Shown one piece after another: positions 46,003 to 57,871 of a stretch of DNA of 64,000 nt (positions are counted from its first letter, which is position 1; each line of letters begins with the position of its first letter). The notes below the pieces were generated by a model. It saw only the letters and a program-made list of their open reading frames with translations. It was not told where the DNA came from and did no database searches. A program made the position numbers and the translations under genes. Origin of the DNA: Limnephilus marmoratus (Eukaryota; Arthropoda; Insecta; Trichoptera; Limnephilidae); contig OU862913.1 of the NCBI GenBank assembly GCA_917880885.1, positions 496,001 through 560,000 on the forward strand, given 5' to 3'.

Positions 46003-46804
46003 ACCCCAACTGCATAATTAAAGAAAGTCAGTTTCGTGAGAGGTGTTGCCAACTTAGTGGAATTTCCACTAAAACTGGTGGTTTTCGTACTTCAGTTAGT
46101 GGTGAAATATTTATTTTAGTGGCTGGTGGATTTTTCTAGCGGTTTCGAAAATTGTTGTTTCGTTACTAAAACTACAATCACTCAGCCACTAATATATTTG
46201 ATCTTATACATACTTCTTCGTTCTACTTTATTTAGGATTACCAAAGGAAGAGGAAGAAATGATGCGGCATCGGTGCATAACGTTTTTAGTCACTCTAATA
46301 TTGAAGAAAAAAAAAAGAGGTTACCAGAAAATATGGCACTGATGAAAAAAATTTCCCGAATAACACTAGAATGTTTGAAAATATTGTACACTTCTTAGTA
46401 AGAAGCCAGGTAGAGTAAAATTCGCCCATTTGGTCCCCATTGTATTATGGAAATGCGATTAAGTACCGGTTATCATTTATTTAAATCTATGGTTAAACCG
46501 CGTTATGGCCACATTGGTCACGTGACCAATGTAGTTCTTCCAACTACCGTCGGAGAGTGACACCATTCCAGCTACTGGCCTCGGCCCGAAAACACGATCG
46601 TAATAATTACTTAATTTCATTTCCATTCTTTTCCCACGATGTACAATAACTGTAAATACATCTGACAAAGACGAAATAAATTATGCAACGTGGAGGATTC
46701 TTTTACTGATATAATACACGCAAATCCCTTCCTTGGAGGCCGAGTAAGTATTCCGACGACAACGAATAAGATCCCCCACAGTATAAAATACATTCCGACA
46801 ATAT

Positions 46805-47300
46805 AGAAAGGGTGCACCACAAATTTCTAAGATTTGTTCAAAATATTAACTATGTCCTTTTGATGAAACAACTCAACTTAATTACGCTGTCAGATAGGCG
46901 GATCATCTCTGACCTTGTACTATTAAATGAAATCATTAATAATTGCATTGACAACCCTGAAATTCTCGCCAAAATAAAGTTTTACGTACCGACCAGAAAT
47001 ACGAGGCAAAGTGACCTTCTTCTGTGACAATTTTAAAACAAACTATGAGGCTCATACACCTATAAATAGGTTACATAATTTTGGAAATAAATTTGGGAAT
47101 ATTGTAGACATGTTTGCAGATTCTGTATCAGTTATAAAACAAAGTCTTTATAATTACTTTAATGAAATGTATGATTTTAATTTTAATTAATTTTATTTTT
47201 TACTATTAATTTAATCATTATATATTGTGAACTACGTACCTGCCTAACTATTTTTATCTATCTTCGTAAAAACCCACTAGGGCGTAAATAAATAAATAAA
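46805..47300 (+). pseudogene. LINE ORF2 C-terminal fragment
   Basis: ERVHHKFLRFVQNINYVLLM and SDLVLLNEIINNCIDNPEIL then FYVPTRNTRQSDLL, a frameshift, and NRLHNFGNKFGNIVDMFAD. The 3' end gggcgtaaataaataaataa equals that of the LINE at 30543-30562. Same family as 29100-30573. Confidence 0.75.
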
Positions 47301-47717
47301 TAATGGCTCAGTTCAATAAAAGTGCAGAACATATAGCAACAGTCGATGACCAGTGGCGTCAAATTCATTTATTGAATTGGATTGAGACTAAAAACACAAA
47401 AAATTTTTGGAACGAAGTATTGAATTTTAAAGATGCTAAGGAGGGCCGAGGTTTAAGGAATTAACGACTTTTGCGATTAGTCTCCTAATACGGCCTCATT
47501 CTAAGGACGATGTTGAGAGACTATTTAGCAGTATGAATATAATAAAAAACAAACAGAGGAATAGAATGAAGTTAAATCTTATAACTGCTATATTGTACTA
47601 ATAATTTCTAAACTTATTTTCTTCTATTAGACTTTATTTTAGTGGAAAATTTAGCGAGTGCGAGTGTATTACTATATTTTTAAGTGGTTTTCTGGTGGAT
47701 TTAAAGGTTGAATCTTT

Positions 47718-48135
47718 GTTTTTTTTTTTTTTACATGTATACCTCACAAGAGTCTCAACTGCTCCCGTCTGGAGCCAGTGGGACTATGGCATCCCCAATT
47801 GGGGTATGTTGTGAGTCTGAAGGTGATGGGAAAGGGAAGGAGATGGGGAAGAGGGAGGTGGGGAAGTACCTGGCTATTCAGATCTAGTCACCAAACACGG
47901 CTAATGCCATTTCAAGCAACGTTTTAATTCTGAATGGTGGTCTTACACCAGGGCGATACTTAGAGTATCTTCCACTCTGGAACGTGCCGCAAATATACCA
48001 TAATATTATTTTAAATGAATAAATTGTGAAATAACACAAATTAATCAAATAAAATTTATTCACCATGCCGGGATTCGATCCCGCGACCTTCGGAGTGCTA
48101 GTCAAGAGCCTTACCGCTGGACTATGCCGGCCGTC
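47718..48135 (-). mobile_element. tRNA-derived SINE, full length
   Basis: Minus strand: head gacggccggcatagtccagc, box B gggatcgaatcccgg, body with ccccaattggggatgccata, and a poly(A) tail (T run at 47717-47732). It is about 418 bp. Head and body match the split copy at 13690-16135. ggttgaatct/ggtgaatct beside the ends may be a worn target duplication. Confidence 0.85.
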
Positions 48136-48879
48136 TGGTGAATCTGGTGGAAAGCTGGTATAATAACTGTTGGCAACACTGTTCGTGAGTGGTCGTGGAG
48201 AATTGATAGAATTGATTTTATTACAAATCCGATGCTAGCAAAAGGAGCTTCAGTTTGTGGGTCTCATTTTGCCATACGTAGTAAACACACGGTAAACGGC
48301 GCTATAGAAAAATATGCCTTGCCAACACTACATCTTCCAAGCATTAGAAAATTCACAGATTCCCTAAGCCAATTCAAAAAGGGAAAAGGACTAAGTCAAA
48401 TGAAAGTTATGGCGACGAAAATGCAGGTGATAATCTCTCATTCGTTATTACAATGTTGTTTATGTTTCATTTTGTTGTTGTTTACCTAAAACTGAATTTA
48501 TTTCTCATTGAAGATCCCAACTCGACAAAATCGCACAGCATTAAGTATTATGATGCCTTAAGGGACCACAATTACGTCAAACATCAAAAATGTATGTAAT
48601 CTTAAATTGCATAATTATTCATTTTTATATTTATTCAGATTTAACCGGCATACTCCATGTTGTTTGCTGGGGACAAAGCTGTGGAAGTTATTGCAAATTG
48701 TATAATCGCAAATGGTATAACACTATGATTTGTTCACAAACTTCGGTTGATTATATTGATTTCAGTGCATAACGACTTCCCAAGGGCCATAGGTAGGGCT
48801 GCCACCTCTCTACGAGTCTACGGGTTTGCATGGTGCATGTCCGGGCTACGGGTTTAACATCAATATCTCCGGGTCAGAC

Positions 48880-48995
48880 CGGGCGATGGCAGCGAAGCTC
48901 ATTTTGCAATACGTAGTAAACACACGGTAAACGGTGCAATAGAAAAATTGCCAACATTACATCTTCCCGGCATTAGAAAATTCACAGATTTAATT
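48880..48995 (+). pseudogene. THAP-domain relic, copy C
   Basis: The segment gaagctcattttgcaatacg, taaacacacggtaaacggtg, cattagaaaattcacagatt repeats part of the THAP block of copies A and B. It is too short to encode anything on its own. Confidence 0.6.
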
Positions 48996-48999
48996 TTGA

Positions 49000-49340
49000 A
49001 ATTATTATGAAATTATTTCGAAATTAAAATCTGTATTTAGTTTAATTAAACATGTATCCCTTATAAAAAAAGGAACCTTACAATGAATAAGCAATTATAA
49101 TCATTTACTAAGTCCCCACTTTTATATCCAGTGTAATTTTCATAATACCTTCAAAAAGTAACTTTGTAAAGATAAAGCAATTAGATTCATTTACTAAGTC
49201 ATTGCTTTTGTATCCAGTGTAATTTTCATAATAATTTCGATATTAAAATATGTAATTAGTTTAGACCATTCCCACTCCAATGTAAACATGTATCCCTTCA
49301 AAAAGACCTTATAAAAATTACTCCGAAGAGATGATGTCTA
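49000..49340. other. AT-rich spacer with a local duplication
   Basis: Two related blocks of about 115 bp (aagcaattataatcatttac near 49089 and aagcaattagattcatttac near 49176), each ending tatccagtgtaattttcata. Confidence 0.5.
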
Positions 49341-49349
49341 TTGCCATTG

Positions 49350-49607
49350 ATTTGGTTTAAAAAAAAAATTAATTCTTATGATGCAGAGAGGCAATTTGGT
49401 ATCCCCCGTAGGACAATTGAAAAAAGGATAAAAAATTTACACACCGATAAACCTAGACCTAGGTTCAGATTCACGGAGGAAGAAGAATCTAAATTTGTTA
49501 AAGTGTTAATAGCCGCTTCAGAATTCGGTATGCCTTTGGCGCATTTGGAATTTCGTACGGTTGTTTATGAATACCTAACACAAAATAACAGAGTATACAG
49601 GGTGTAA
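49350..49607 (+). pseudogene. pogo/Tigger-type HTH domain fragment
   Basis: YDAERQFGIPRRTIEKRIKN is a pipsqueak-type helix-turn-helix, followed by FTEEEESKFVKVLIAASEFG and a CENP-B-like start. This pair of domains binds transposon ends in pogo-family transposases and also occurs in host proteins. The frame closes at 49607 with no DDE domain after it. Confidence 0.65.
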
Positions 49608-49962
49608 CAGGACGTGCCCGAGGGATTTTAACCATCGATTCCTGACATTATTTGGAGTAAAATATGTCAACGAAATTTTGGTGTTCGGTGATAACGTTGT
49701 TGTCTCGTTTAATATATTCTATCGGTTTTGACATATTTTTGCTGTATGAAAGACGACACAATGAAAAAATGCAACGTGTCAGTGAAGTGCCTAGATATTT
49801 AATATTTATTGAACAGCTAAATAATACTATTTTGTAGGAGACTACTATATACTTGAAATCTATTATTGTCGTGCATTGTAAAAATTTACCTACATTATGA
49901 AAGAAATTGACAGTTATGATTATTTGAGAAAACATAAATTAACATTAAAGTAAACTTTTCAG

Positions 49963-52900
49963 GTTTGCGAGCTGCATTTTAGAAAGGAGGACATAATTAC
50001 AGCCAGTGTTCACACCAACATACAAACTGGAGAGCAATATATAATGAAATACAAGAGGGTCCGGGAGCTATCCCGTCAATTCTGCCAAATTGTCCATCGT
50101 ACCTGTCAGCGACTCCAACATTATCCCGAGAAAGTGTGGACTCAAAGAAAAGTAGGAAAGAAATTCTTATTTTACAAACAGCAGTAGAAAAGAGCATAGT
50201 TTCTAATGCAGTCTTTGAATCTCAGAACCATTTTTCAACTATTAATGAATTTCTAGGTTGCATTGACAAACATAACTTCCCAACTGATTGTATTACCGTG
50301 AAAAAAGAAAGTTCCGTAGTATTTTTTTATCTTGCGTCAACTCCATTTCCAAAAGTCATTGCATCTGCCGTTGTCGATGTAAATTTACAGTTGAGTTTAT
50401 TTGTTGAATGCATAGAATTAAAACAATTAGGTGAAAAAAAAATTCCACAGCAAATAAACAATTACAATGAACTTAATACTATTTTATTATCAATTCAGTC
50501 CTTCAAAAATGTTTCTGACAATGCTATAGATACTGTATTAGAAACTGTGGTCCATTTACTAAGTGAAATTGATAACTTATTAACAGATGATACTAAAAAG
50601 CAGAAAAAAATTCAATTTTTAACGGAACAATCACAATTATTAAATCGAAAATCAGGGGCTGCAAGATATTCACCATGTTTTGAAGTCTTCGGTAGCATTC
50701 TGTACTCTATTTCACCCCATTCATATAAATTCCTACGAGGCTCAGATCATCTAACGTTTCCCCATCCTAGAACTTTGAGAAGAGTTTGCTCCAAGTTTCG
50801 TACAAACCCACTAAATGAACAGAGTGACAGTAATTTTTTGTTGTTTATGAAAAATAAATTTAAATTGTTAACGAAAAGGGATTTAACTGTAACATTGATG
50901 ATAGATGAAATTCACATAAAGCCATATTTAGATTACAGCGGAGGCAGCATTTTGGGAATAGCTTACAATAGTGAAAACACAGCTACTACTGCACATGTCT
51001 TTATGATTCAAAGTTTACTCTCTCGATACAAAGAAGTAGTCCATATACTCCCCGTTAAAACTATGAATGCTGCACAATTGTTTACTATTATTAAAAAAAT
51101 TATAATGGGTCTTCAACAGATAGGTTTTAATGTTTTGTGTGTAGTTAGTGATAATAATTCCATTAACAGAAAAGCTATGATGTCTTTCAGCACTCCCCCG
51201 CAACTGAAAACTGTCTACTGTCACTGTCATCCATCCAATGAAAGTTTACCTTTATTTTATGTTTTAGATTCTGTCCACATATTCAAATGCATAAGAAATA
51301 ATTGGATTAATCAGAAAGACAGTCAACAAGTATTATCATTTCCACACTTGGAAGATCGTACGTCAGAATCAGTAGCTGCGTTTTCTTCCATAAAACGACT
51401 TCATGAATTAGAATGTAAAAATTTAGTCAAGTATGCTTACGGATTAACAATGAAATCTCTTTGCCCGAGTTCTTTTGAAAGACAAAACGTGAAGCTTGTT
51501 CAAAATGTGTTTAATGAATTTGTTGAGCAGGCATTGATGATTCTAGGTGAGCAACATAATATTCCCCATTTTGCAACAACTGCTCATTTCATATATTTAA
51601 TTCGCACATGGTGGAATTCCTGTCAATGTCAAAACTCCATTCAAGGGAATACGATTGCGAAATCCCCTTCAACAACCACTTTCTCTTAAACCTGGTGAAG
51701 AAAATGTAGCATTTTTGGAAAAATTTATTAAATGGTTAGATTCATGGAAAGCTTCAAATAATAATTTTAATTCACTGACAAGAGAAACTCACTTAGCTAT
51801 TACACACACAACCCGTGGTCTTTTAGAAATGGCTGAATATTGTATAAATACTTTACAGTTCAAATATTTTCTTCCGGGCAAAATTCAAACAGATGCATTA
51901 GAAGCCAGGTTTGGTAAGTATAGAACTATGGCAGGTTCACAATATTTAAACTCAATCAGACAAATATTTGAAGTGGAGTCAAAGTTGAGGATTCAAGATC
52001 TTTGTTTTTTTGTTTTTGAAATTTTTATTTAGATGTACGTAAATATTTTCATACATCTAGTGGGAAAATATTTATAAAAATACAATTTACGAAGTAGGTA
52101 CAGTAATATTTACAAATACATTTTAAAAAAGAATACTAAATAAAAAAGATGGCTAGACCAAAATACATTATAAAAGAATAAGATATGAGAATAACATTGG
52201 TAAATAAACAAAAACTATTTTTTACATATAATGCACATATCCTACGAAAAGTGCTGAGACTTGAGGCTTCCTTTACGACATCTGCTACCTTTAACGTTGT
52301 TTTCATCTGCATTTGGTCGTATACAGATTGACATTGTTGATTGTGAACCTGACAATGAACCCCAGGCCTGTACCAGTTCAAATAAGCAACCAAATTTCTC
52401 TTTTTCTGGATTATATAAAACATTTACTGAGAAAGATTTCCAGCAAGCAGAAGCCAGTCTGCCTGTTCTTACATATCTCGCAGGTTATTGTGCCCGAACC
52501 GTTTTATGGCGGTACCTACATTCCTCAAATAACTTTACAGCCATAAAAGTATTTTCTAGGCGTGCAACACCGAACAATGAAAACGAGGTGATTTGCACTT
52601 TTTGAGCAAGCCCATTTTCATTCCCGGTGGTGATCCGATTCTGGATGGTAATTCTGTATATTTGCCTAATCGTACTTAATTGTTGTCGCAAAGTTAAATT
52701 AAATAAATGACTAAATGTTATACCACATATGGTTACGCACATACTAATACCTACTCATACACACACCAGCATCGCACTCATACATACTGTCACTGCTTGG
52801 AATTGGTATAAATTATTGTTGTAAGTCCGTTGTCCTACCTATTCCCAAATTGTCCCCCCCGTCAATTTTACCCACAATCTTAACCAGTCTGCAATAAACT

Positions 52901-53793
52901 CCCGCTGCATATAGCCATCACTGTGCTCTGCTCACGAAAGTCCGCAATAAAACTCTCGCCGCGAAACAACCACTGTGCTTCGCTATCGGTTAATCCGCTA
53001 TAAAAATAACTGCTCCGTGCACTATAAAAATAACAAACATTTACGCTTATTGTGATCGTGCCTCTTGGATGGAAGCGAATGCAGCATTGCTCCTGATCCT
53101 TTTTTCCGGTGAGTCATTCCTTCTATGCAACATTTAATTTTGCTATTGCAAGCAGTGATTAGTAACACAAAATTCAAGGTCCTTCGCCAGTCATTTTTAC
53201 AAAAACACAAAACCACTCTCACAACATAAATAACCATACAACATAGTTAATATTATTTCTATATATTACCTTCTGTGATTAGTGAGTTAAAATCATAACC
53301 TGGACTAGATGCGAGGAAAGTATCTTCAAAACGAGCGTCTAGTTCAGGAACCACGATAGTTTTAAAGAAACTTAAATGTACAACATGTTCCAATTCTATC
53401 ACTGTCGATAAAATGTTACGACACAAATTGTAGTTACTCTTTAATAAGGAATATGGATCGAGGTGGTTTATTATGTCCTCACCCGGACATCGTCAATGCC
53501 GTCATTCATAACTATGTCACCGTACAAAAGCTTTTATCAACCAAACTAGAAAAAATGATTTTAGATTACAATAACCAGCGTGAATTAGTATCACAATTGA
53601 TGCTATCAATGATAGAGATTTTTTCCTTACAGATTTCAATTGTCCAGCTGGACATTCATCGAATATTATTTTGCAACATTTAATCAGATCATCTACAAAT
53701 TCATTGTTAAATAATTATGTTAAAAGAAGAAATGATACTACCAAAAAAGTTGTGAAAAGTCGCAAAATCTACACAGTAAAAAAAATATTCTTG
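49963..53793 (+). pseudogene. P-element-type (THAP9-like) transposase, decayed
   Basis: After an acceptor at 49957-49962 the frame reads VCELHFRKEDIIT, the end of a THAP finger, then (shift near 50056) GAIPSILPNCPSYLS. The main frame, 50136-51689, has the RNase H-like core: TVTLMIDEIHIKPYLDYSGG with the first Asp, and CVVSDNNSINRKAMMSF with the second, then LDSVHIFKCIRNNW. A frameshift near 51615 leads to the frame ending 52032 (GKIQTDALEARFGKYRTMAG). A 230-bp insertion (to about 52255), LPVLTYLAGYC to 52605, an insertion of about 830 bp, then GGLLCPHPDIVNAVIHNYV and a shifted CPAGHSSNIILQHLI to a stop at 53793 follow. At least three frame breaks make it inactive. Terminal repeats were not found. 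Confidence 0.85.
52606..53440. other. Insertion within the P-type transposase gene
   Basis: It separates two C-terminal pieces of the transposase. Two similar segments near 52890 and 52955 (cactgtgctctgctcacgaa, cactgtgcttcgctatcggt) hint at an internal repeat. No ORF or border is clear. Confidence 0.4.
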
Positions 53794-53967
53794 ACTGATT
53801 GATATACCCACATACACCATTCCCTCTTAACCATTCAACATTTCAAAACAATATACCCCTAATACTTATACTACTTGTGTACTACTTTAGTTGTTATTAT
53901 TTTCAGGTGCACATTCTACAGCAGCCAGCATCCAGCCTCCAGAAACTGCAGCAGACTGGTCTACAAT

Positions 53968-54277
53968 CAGTGTTGCCAACTCGAAATCTCTGTTCCCGCT
54001 AAATCGTGACGGATCAACGGTCAGAAATCCGTTAGATACACAAATTTTCGTCCATTCTGGGGGGGAAGGGTGGCTAGAGAATTTCAGGGATCAAAATTTC
54101 TCCATAAATCCATAAATATAGGCGATTTTCGCCTATAAAAGTATGTAATTTGTCACTTTTTTCGAATCCGCCAGAAAATCCGTCATACTGTAAATTCCGT
54201 TATACACAAGATTTTCCCGTTTCGGGACACTCCAATCCGCCAGATATGACGGGAAATCCGTTAAGTTGGCAACACTG
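53968..54277. mobile_element. hAT MITE
   Basis: CAGTGTTGCCAAC and its exact complement GTTGGCAACACTG end a 310-bp element with the target TCTACAAT duplicated at 53960-53967 and 54278-54285. The ends match those of the larger hAT at 46042-48181. It has no ORF of its own. Confidence 0.92.
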
Positions 54278-54587
54278 TCTACAATCTCAACTGCCGGCAC
54301 CAACTACACAACATTCATATTATGCCAGCGCCAGACATGTGTTCAAAGATGTGTTCAAATATGTGTTCACATGTGTGGCACGGGCAAATGATACTGTGTT
54401 CACTTATTTGGGCACATATGTGCGCTTTGCCGTTCCGTGTCGGTTTCTTTAGCGCACATCAAAGGGATCAGCGTCGAAATGTTTGCATGCCTGCCACACT
54501 GCGCGAAGCCCAGTAGCTCGAGCGTTGCCGTGGAGAGTTGTCGTGCCGCGTGCGTACACGAACAAGCTATAACCAAGCGAACTTATA

Positions 54588-56764
54588 ATGGAGTGGAACA
54601 ATGAGGGCGTGTTCGAATTCATTGAATTGTTACAAGGAGAGCCTGACATATGGGACCCAAAACGAAAAAACCATAAAAATAGAAATAAGATTAATGACGC
54701 CTGGAGCCGTATTCAACGGAATTTCTCGATACCTTGCGCTATCGAGGAATTAAAGCGCAAAAGAAATTCCCTACTTACCCAGTACAGAGATTGTTTAAAA
54801 AAAGTGAAAGAGTCAACCAAAACTGGATCTAGTGTTGAGGATATTTACAAACCTTCATGGTTTGCATTTGATGCCCTCCATACGTTCATGGGTGATATAT
54901 ATGAGTACCGTGTGACAATTTGTACTGAGGCTGAGGTAAGTAAATAAATAATCATTTTTGCTACATCAATTTTTTATGTAATTTATTAATTATCAATACA
55001 AACACCTGGTACAAAATTCTTAGCACGGTTACATGAAGACAAAGTACTAACTAACTTTGTCGTTTAAGTTATTATGCCCAAATTTTATCTCGTTGTAGCG
55101 AAATATTCTGCAAACTCTTCTCTGATATTCTGTGCAGAATTTGCTGCTCTTCGAGGATGCGAACCAACTGGGATCAGACCGTTGGGTGGGTTTTCATTTC
55201 GCCAAGTTCCGGGTACAAATATACTATTTATAACGCGATCAAATGATTCTGGTGGTGAATAGATATGTTGAGATGCTCTGCTTTTTCTCAAAAAATTGTG
55301 TAAATAAACGCAAGTCATAGTCACAATAGAGGCTTTATCGGGTTGGAGAAGCATAGGATGTTTGAAAACTCTGAATACTGATGTCATTATTCCAAAAACA
55401 TTTTCCACTTTAACTCTTGCTTTTGACAATGCGCGATTAAAATACCTTTTCTTACTCTGTGTTGGATGGTTACCTGGGTACGGTTTCATCACGGTATCAC
55501 TCAATGTAAATGCACTGTCAGCAACAAATACATACGGCACATTAGCTTGCCTGCCTGGTAGTGGATGCGGGTTGGGTAAATTTAGCGTATTTTCATTAAT
55601 TTTATCCCATAGTAGACTATTTCTTAGTACTCCACCGTCACTCATTCTACCTTGACAACCAACATCGGCGAACATGAAAAGATAATCAGCGTCTACTAGA
55701 GCTAAAAGAACAACACTAAAACTTTTCTTGTAGTTGTAAAAATCTGATCCGCTGTGTATAGGCGATTGTAGTACAACGTGTTTGCCATCCAAAGCTCCTA
55801 AACAATTTGGAAATGCAGCTCCATAACCAGCTGCTTTTATTAACCAATCATTTGGTGATTTGGGTAGCTGAAACAGATAAAAAGGACATTGAATTAGTTT
55901 TGAGTAACATTTGTTATTTTGCAGGAAACAACAGAAGAAAGGCCACAGTCACGTGAAAGAGACTCAATAGAAACTTCTTCTCTTTCTTCATTTTTAAGGC
56001 CAGAGTCACGAGAATCCAATCGAAGTGGATCAGATTCTTTTCCCTCAAAGATGCAACGTGGAGCGCAAGATATGCTGATTGCAAGGAAACAAATGGATGA
56101 GGCTTTTTCCCTAATTAAAAATAGATGTAATCGTGGAGAAAATAAAAAAGATGTTAACGAATGTGATTTGTATGGCCAGCTGCTAGCTGAGAAATTGAAG
56201 CCCTTACATATGGATGACAGGCTAGTGCTAATGAATGACATTGATAATCTAGTATTCAAATATACTATGAATGTGAGACGGCGTAACAGTTTACCTACAA
56301 CTGCGTATTCGCCGTATATGAACCAAACTCAACAAGTAGTTTATCATCAACCTGCCAATTTACCTGGATCATCCACTCTATTGATACCACATTCAGTTGC
56401 TCCGCAAACAAATATACAAAATTCGCCATCCATTTTAAATTATGATAATCGCACCTCAACACCATTTCAGGACACCAATGCTCAAAACAACTGTGCCATT
56501 CAAATCAATCTGCCCAAAGTTCATCTCTCACCGGAAACTGCTAATTATGCATTGTATACTTCAGACAATAACACTTTATATGACTCTAATATACCAAGTA
56601 CTTCACGTAATCAATTCAAGAAGTCAGAAGTCGGTAAAGATAAACAAATTAACATTATTTCGCAAACTGTCATACCACCAAGAAAATACAATAAAAATAT
56701 AATTAAAGAAGCTTATAAACTATGTGATGATCGTAATGAAGATACTGATACTGACGATTATTGA
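54588..56764 (+). CDS. Harbinger MADF/Myb-like DNA-binding protein
   Basis: Two exons, 54588-54935 and 55925-56764 (GCTGAG|gtaagt, ttttgcag|GAAACA), phase 0, 395 residues. Residues about 8-105 form an MADF domain (EFIELLQGEPDIWDPKRKNH, NDAWSRIQRNF, ELKRKRNSLLTQYRDCLKKV). The second exon has an acidic/Ser-rich linker, a helical block (MLIARKQMDEAFSLIKNRCN ... ADKLKPLHMDDR-like) reminiscent of BESS regions, and a polar low-complexity tail ending EDTDTDDY. In this superfamily the protein brings the transposase into the nucleus and to the ends. Its intron contains the last transposase exon on the other strand. Confidence 0.85.
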
Positions 56765-57717
56765 TATTGGTATTTTTTTATTTTAAAAATATTTTCCTGT
56801 TAAAAGAAATTTTCACTCATTTAACTAGAAATAATTTAACACATTAAAATTACTTAAATATTTCAATTCAGCGCTATTCTATTTCATTATTTTGTTTATC
56901 AAGAATAAATATTGAAATTTTTTTTTTTAAATAATAATTTTTTTTTTCGTTTTTAATGTCGTTTGGGAGGCAATTATATAAGTTGCCCCTCCTTGTAACC
57001 AATGTTATGTTATCGTGGAATGTTTACCATAGTTAGTGTGGATGGTTACTTATTAATAGTCATTATATCATTAATTAATAAAAGTAATACATATTAAACA
57101 CTGTTTTTACTAACCTTTACTTCCTCCTTAAGGACTTGAATCAGAGCTTTACACACTTCGTACATAATGGTAGAGATTAACTGATGTGAAATTTTGAATA
57201 GATATTGTAGACTCATATAACTATCGCCTGTTGCTAAAAATCTTAAAGTCAATGCCAATCTCACTTTGGAAGGAACAGCTATTCTCCAGTTAGTGTCTAA
57301 TTTTGAAATTAAAGGAGAAACTTTTTGTAATAGCATTTCAAAATCTTCAGAAGACATTCTGCAAAAATTACTGAAGTAACCCACTGGTCTAGGCATCATT
57401 TCATCAAGCATTTTTTTCATGGAATCTCTAAAACAAAAACAGTTTTTAAATGAAAACGACTGCAGGTAAAACATTATCAACATTATTCTATATAGGTACG
57501 GTGACTTACAATTTTCCTGATTTGTTTTTGTAAGTGTTGTGCTAGCTGTTAAAATAAAATAAATAAAATTCACTTACCTTGTTCTATTACGATACATTTC
57601 ACACATCCATTCACGTCTTCGTTTTGGCTGTTTTTGTTTATTTGTTTGCACGTGTAATAAATAATTACTAGCACATAAATAATATAAGCAAACTGTGTCT
57701 ACCAAATCGTCGTCCAT
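55085..57717 (-). CDS. PIF/Harbinger DDE transposase
   Basis: Three exons on the minus strand, 57578-57717, 57115-57427 and 55085-55867, about 411 residues, with donors AAG|gtaagt and AAG|gttagt and acceptors gttttag and gtttcag; phases match. The N-terminal part has helix-turn-helix-like segments (RIAVPSKVRLALTLRFLATG, YLFKISHQLISTIMYEV). The DDE nuclease shows LGALDGKHVV (first Asp), VFVADSAFTLSDTV (second Asp) and KVENVFGIM (Glu). Length is normal for the family. Intron 2 holds exon 2 of the MADF gene in the opposite direction. Confidence 0.9.
56765..57093. other. Non-coding part of the Harbinger element
   Basis: It is the 3' UTR of the plus-strand gene and intron of the minus-strand gene, AT-rich. 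AATAAA near 56903 could serve the plus-strand mRNA. Confidence 0.5.
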
Positions 57718-57871
57718 ATTATGTGAGGTCTATTTGAAAACTGTGAGCTCAAAGGAGTGATCAAATCTTTGAACACATATCTGGCAGAGACACACATAAG
57801 TGAACAAAGGTGTGCGCAAAGTCTTCAAATGTGTGAACACATCTTTGAACACATGTCTGGCGCCGGCTTTA

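Larger units (their letters stand above)
46042..48181 (+). mobile_element. hAT element holding a LINE and a SINE
   Basis: The ends are aggtgttgccaacttagtgg and (reversed) cagtgttgccaacagttatt; the target TTCGTGAG is duplicated at 46034-46041 and 48182-48189. The gene is decayed: near 47460-47600 FKELTTFAISLLIRPHSKDD and VERLFSSMNIIKNKQRNRMK are the hAT dimerisation block. A LINE (about 46805-47300) and a SINE (47718-48135) inserted later. Confidence 0.88.
45180..48780 (+). pseudogene. THAP-domain gene relic, copy B, split by two hAT elements
   Basis: Removing 45214-46002 and 46042-48181 (each with one target copy) joins blocks that read HRYPNCIIKESQFREWSWRI then DFITNPMLAKGASVCGSHFA and IRSKHTVNGAIEKYALPTLH: a THAP zinc finger with the CxxH-type VCGSHF motif, open in this copy to about 48427. 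A second exon-like block (DPNSTKSHSIKYYDALRDHN) follows an acceptor near 48513 and ends at gtatgt near 48593. No transposase domain follows directly. Confidence 0.65.
54323..57868. mobile_element. PIF/Harbinger transposon, complete
   Basis: The inverted ends tgccagcgccagacatgtgt and (reversed) agccggcgccagacatgtgt continue as gttcaaagatgtgttca; TTA is duplicated at 54320-54322 and 57869-57871, the TWA target of this superfamily. Both expected genes (DDE transposase, MADF/Myb-like protein) are open with matching splice sites, so the 3546-bp copy may be active or recently so. Subterminal words gtgttca/tgaacac repeat on both sides. Confidence 0.92.
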
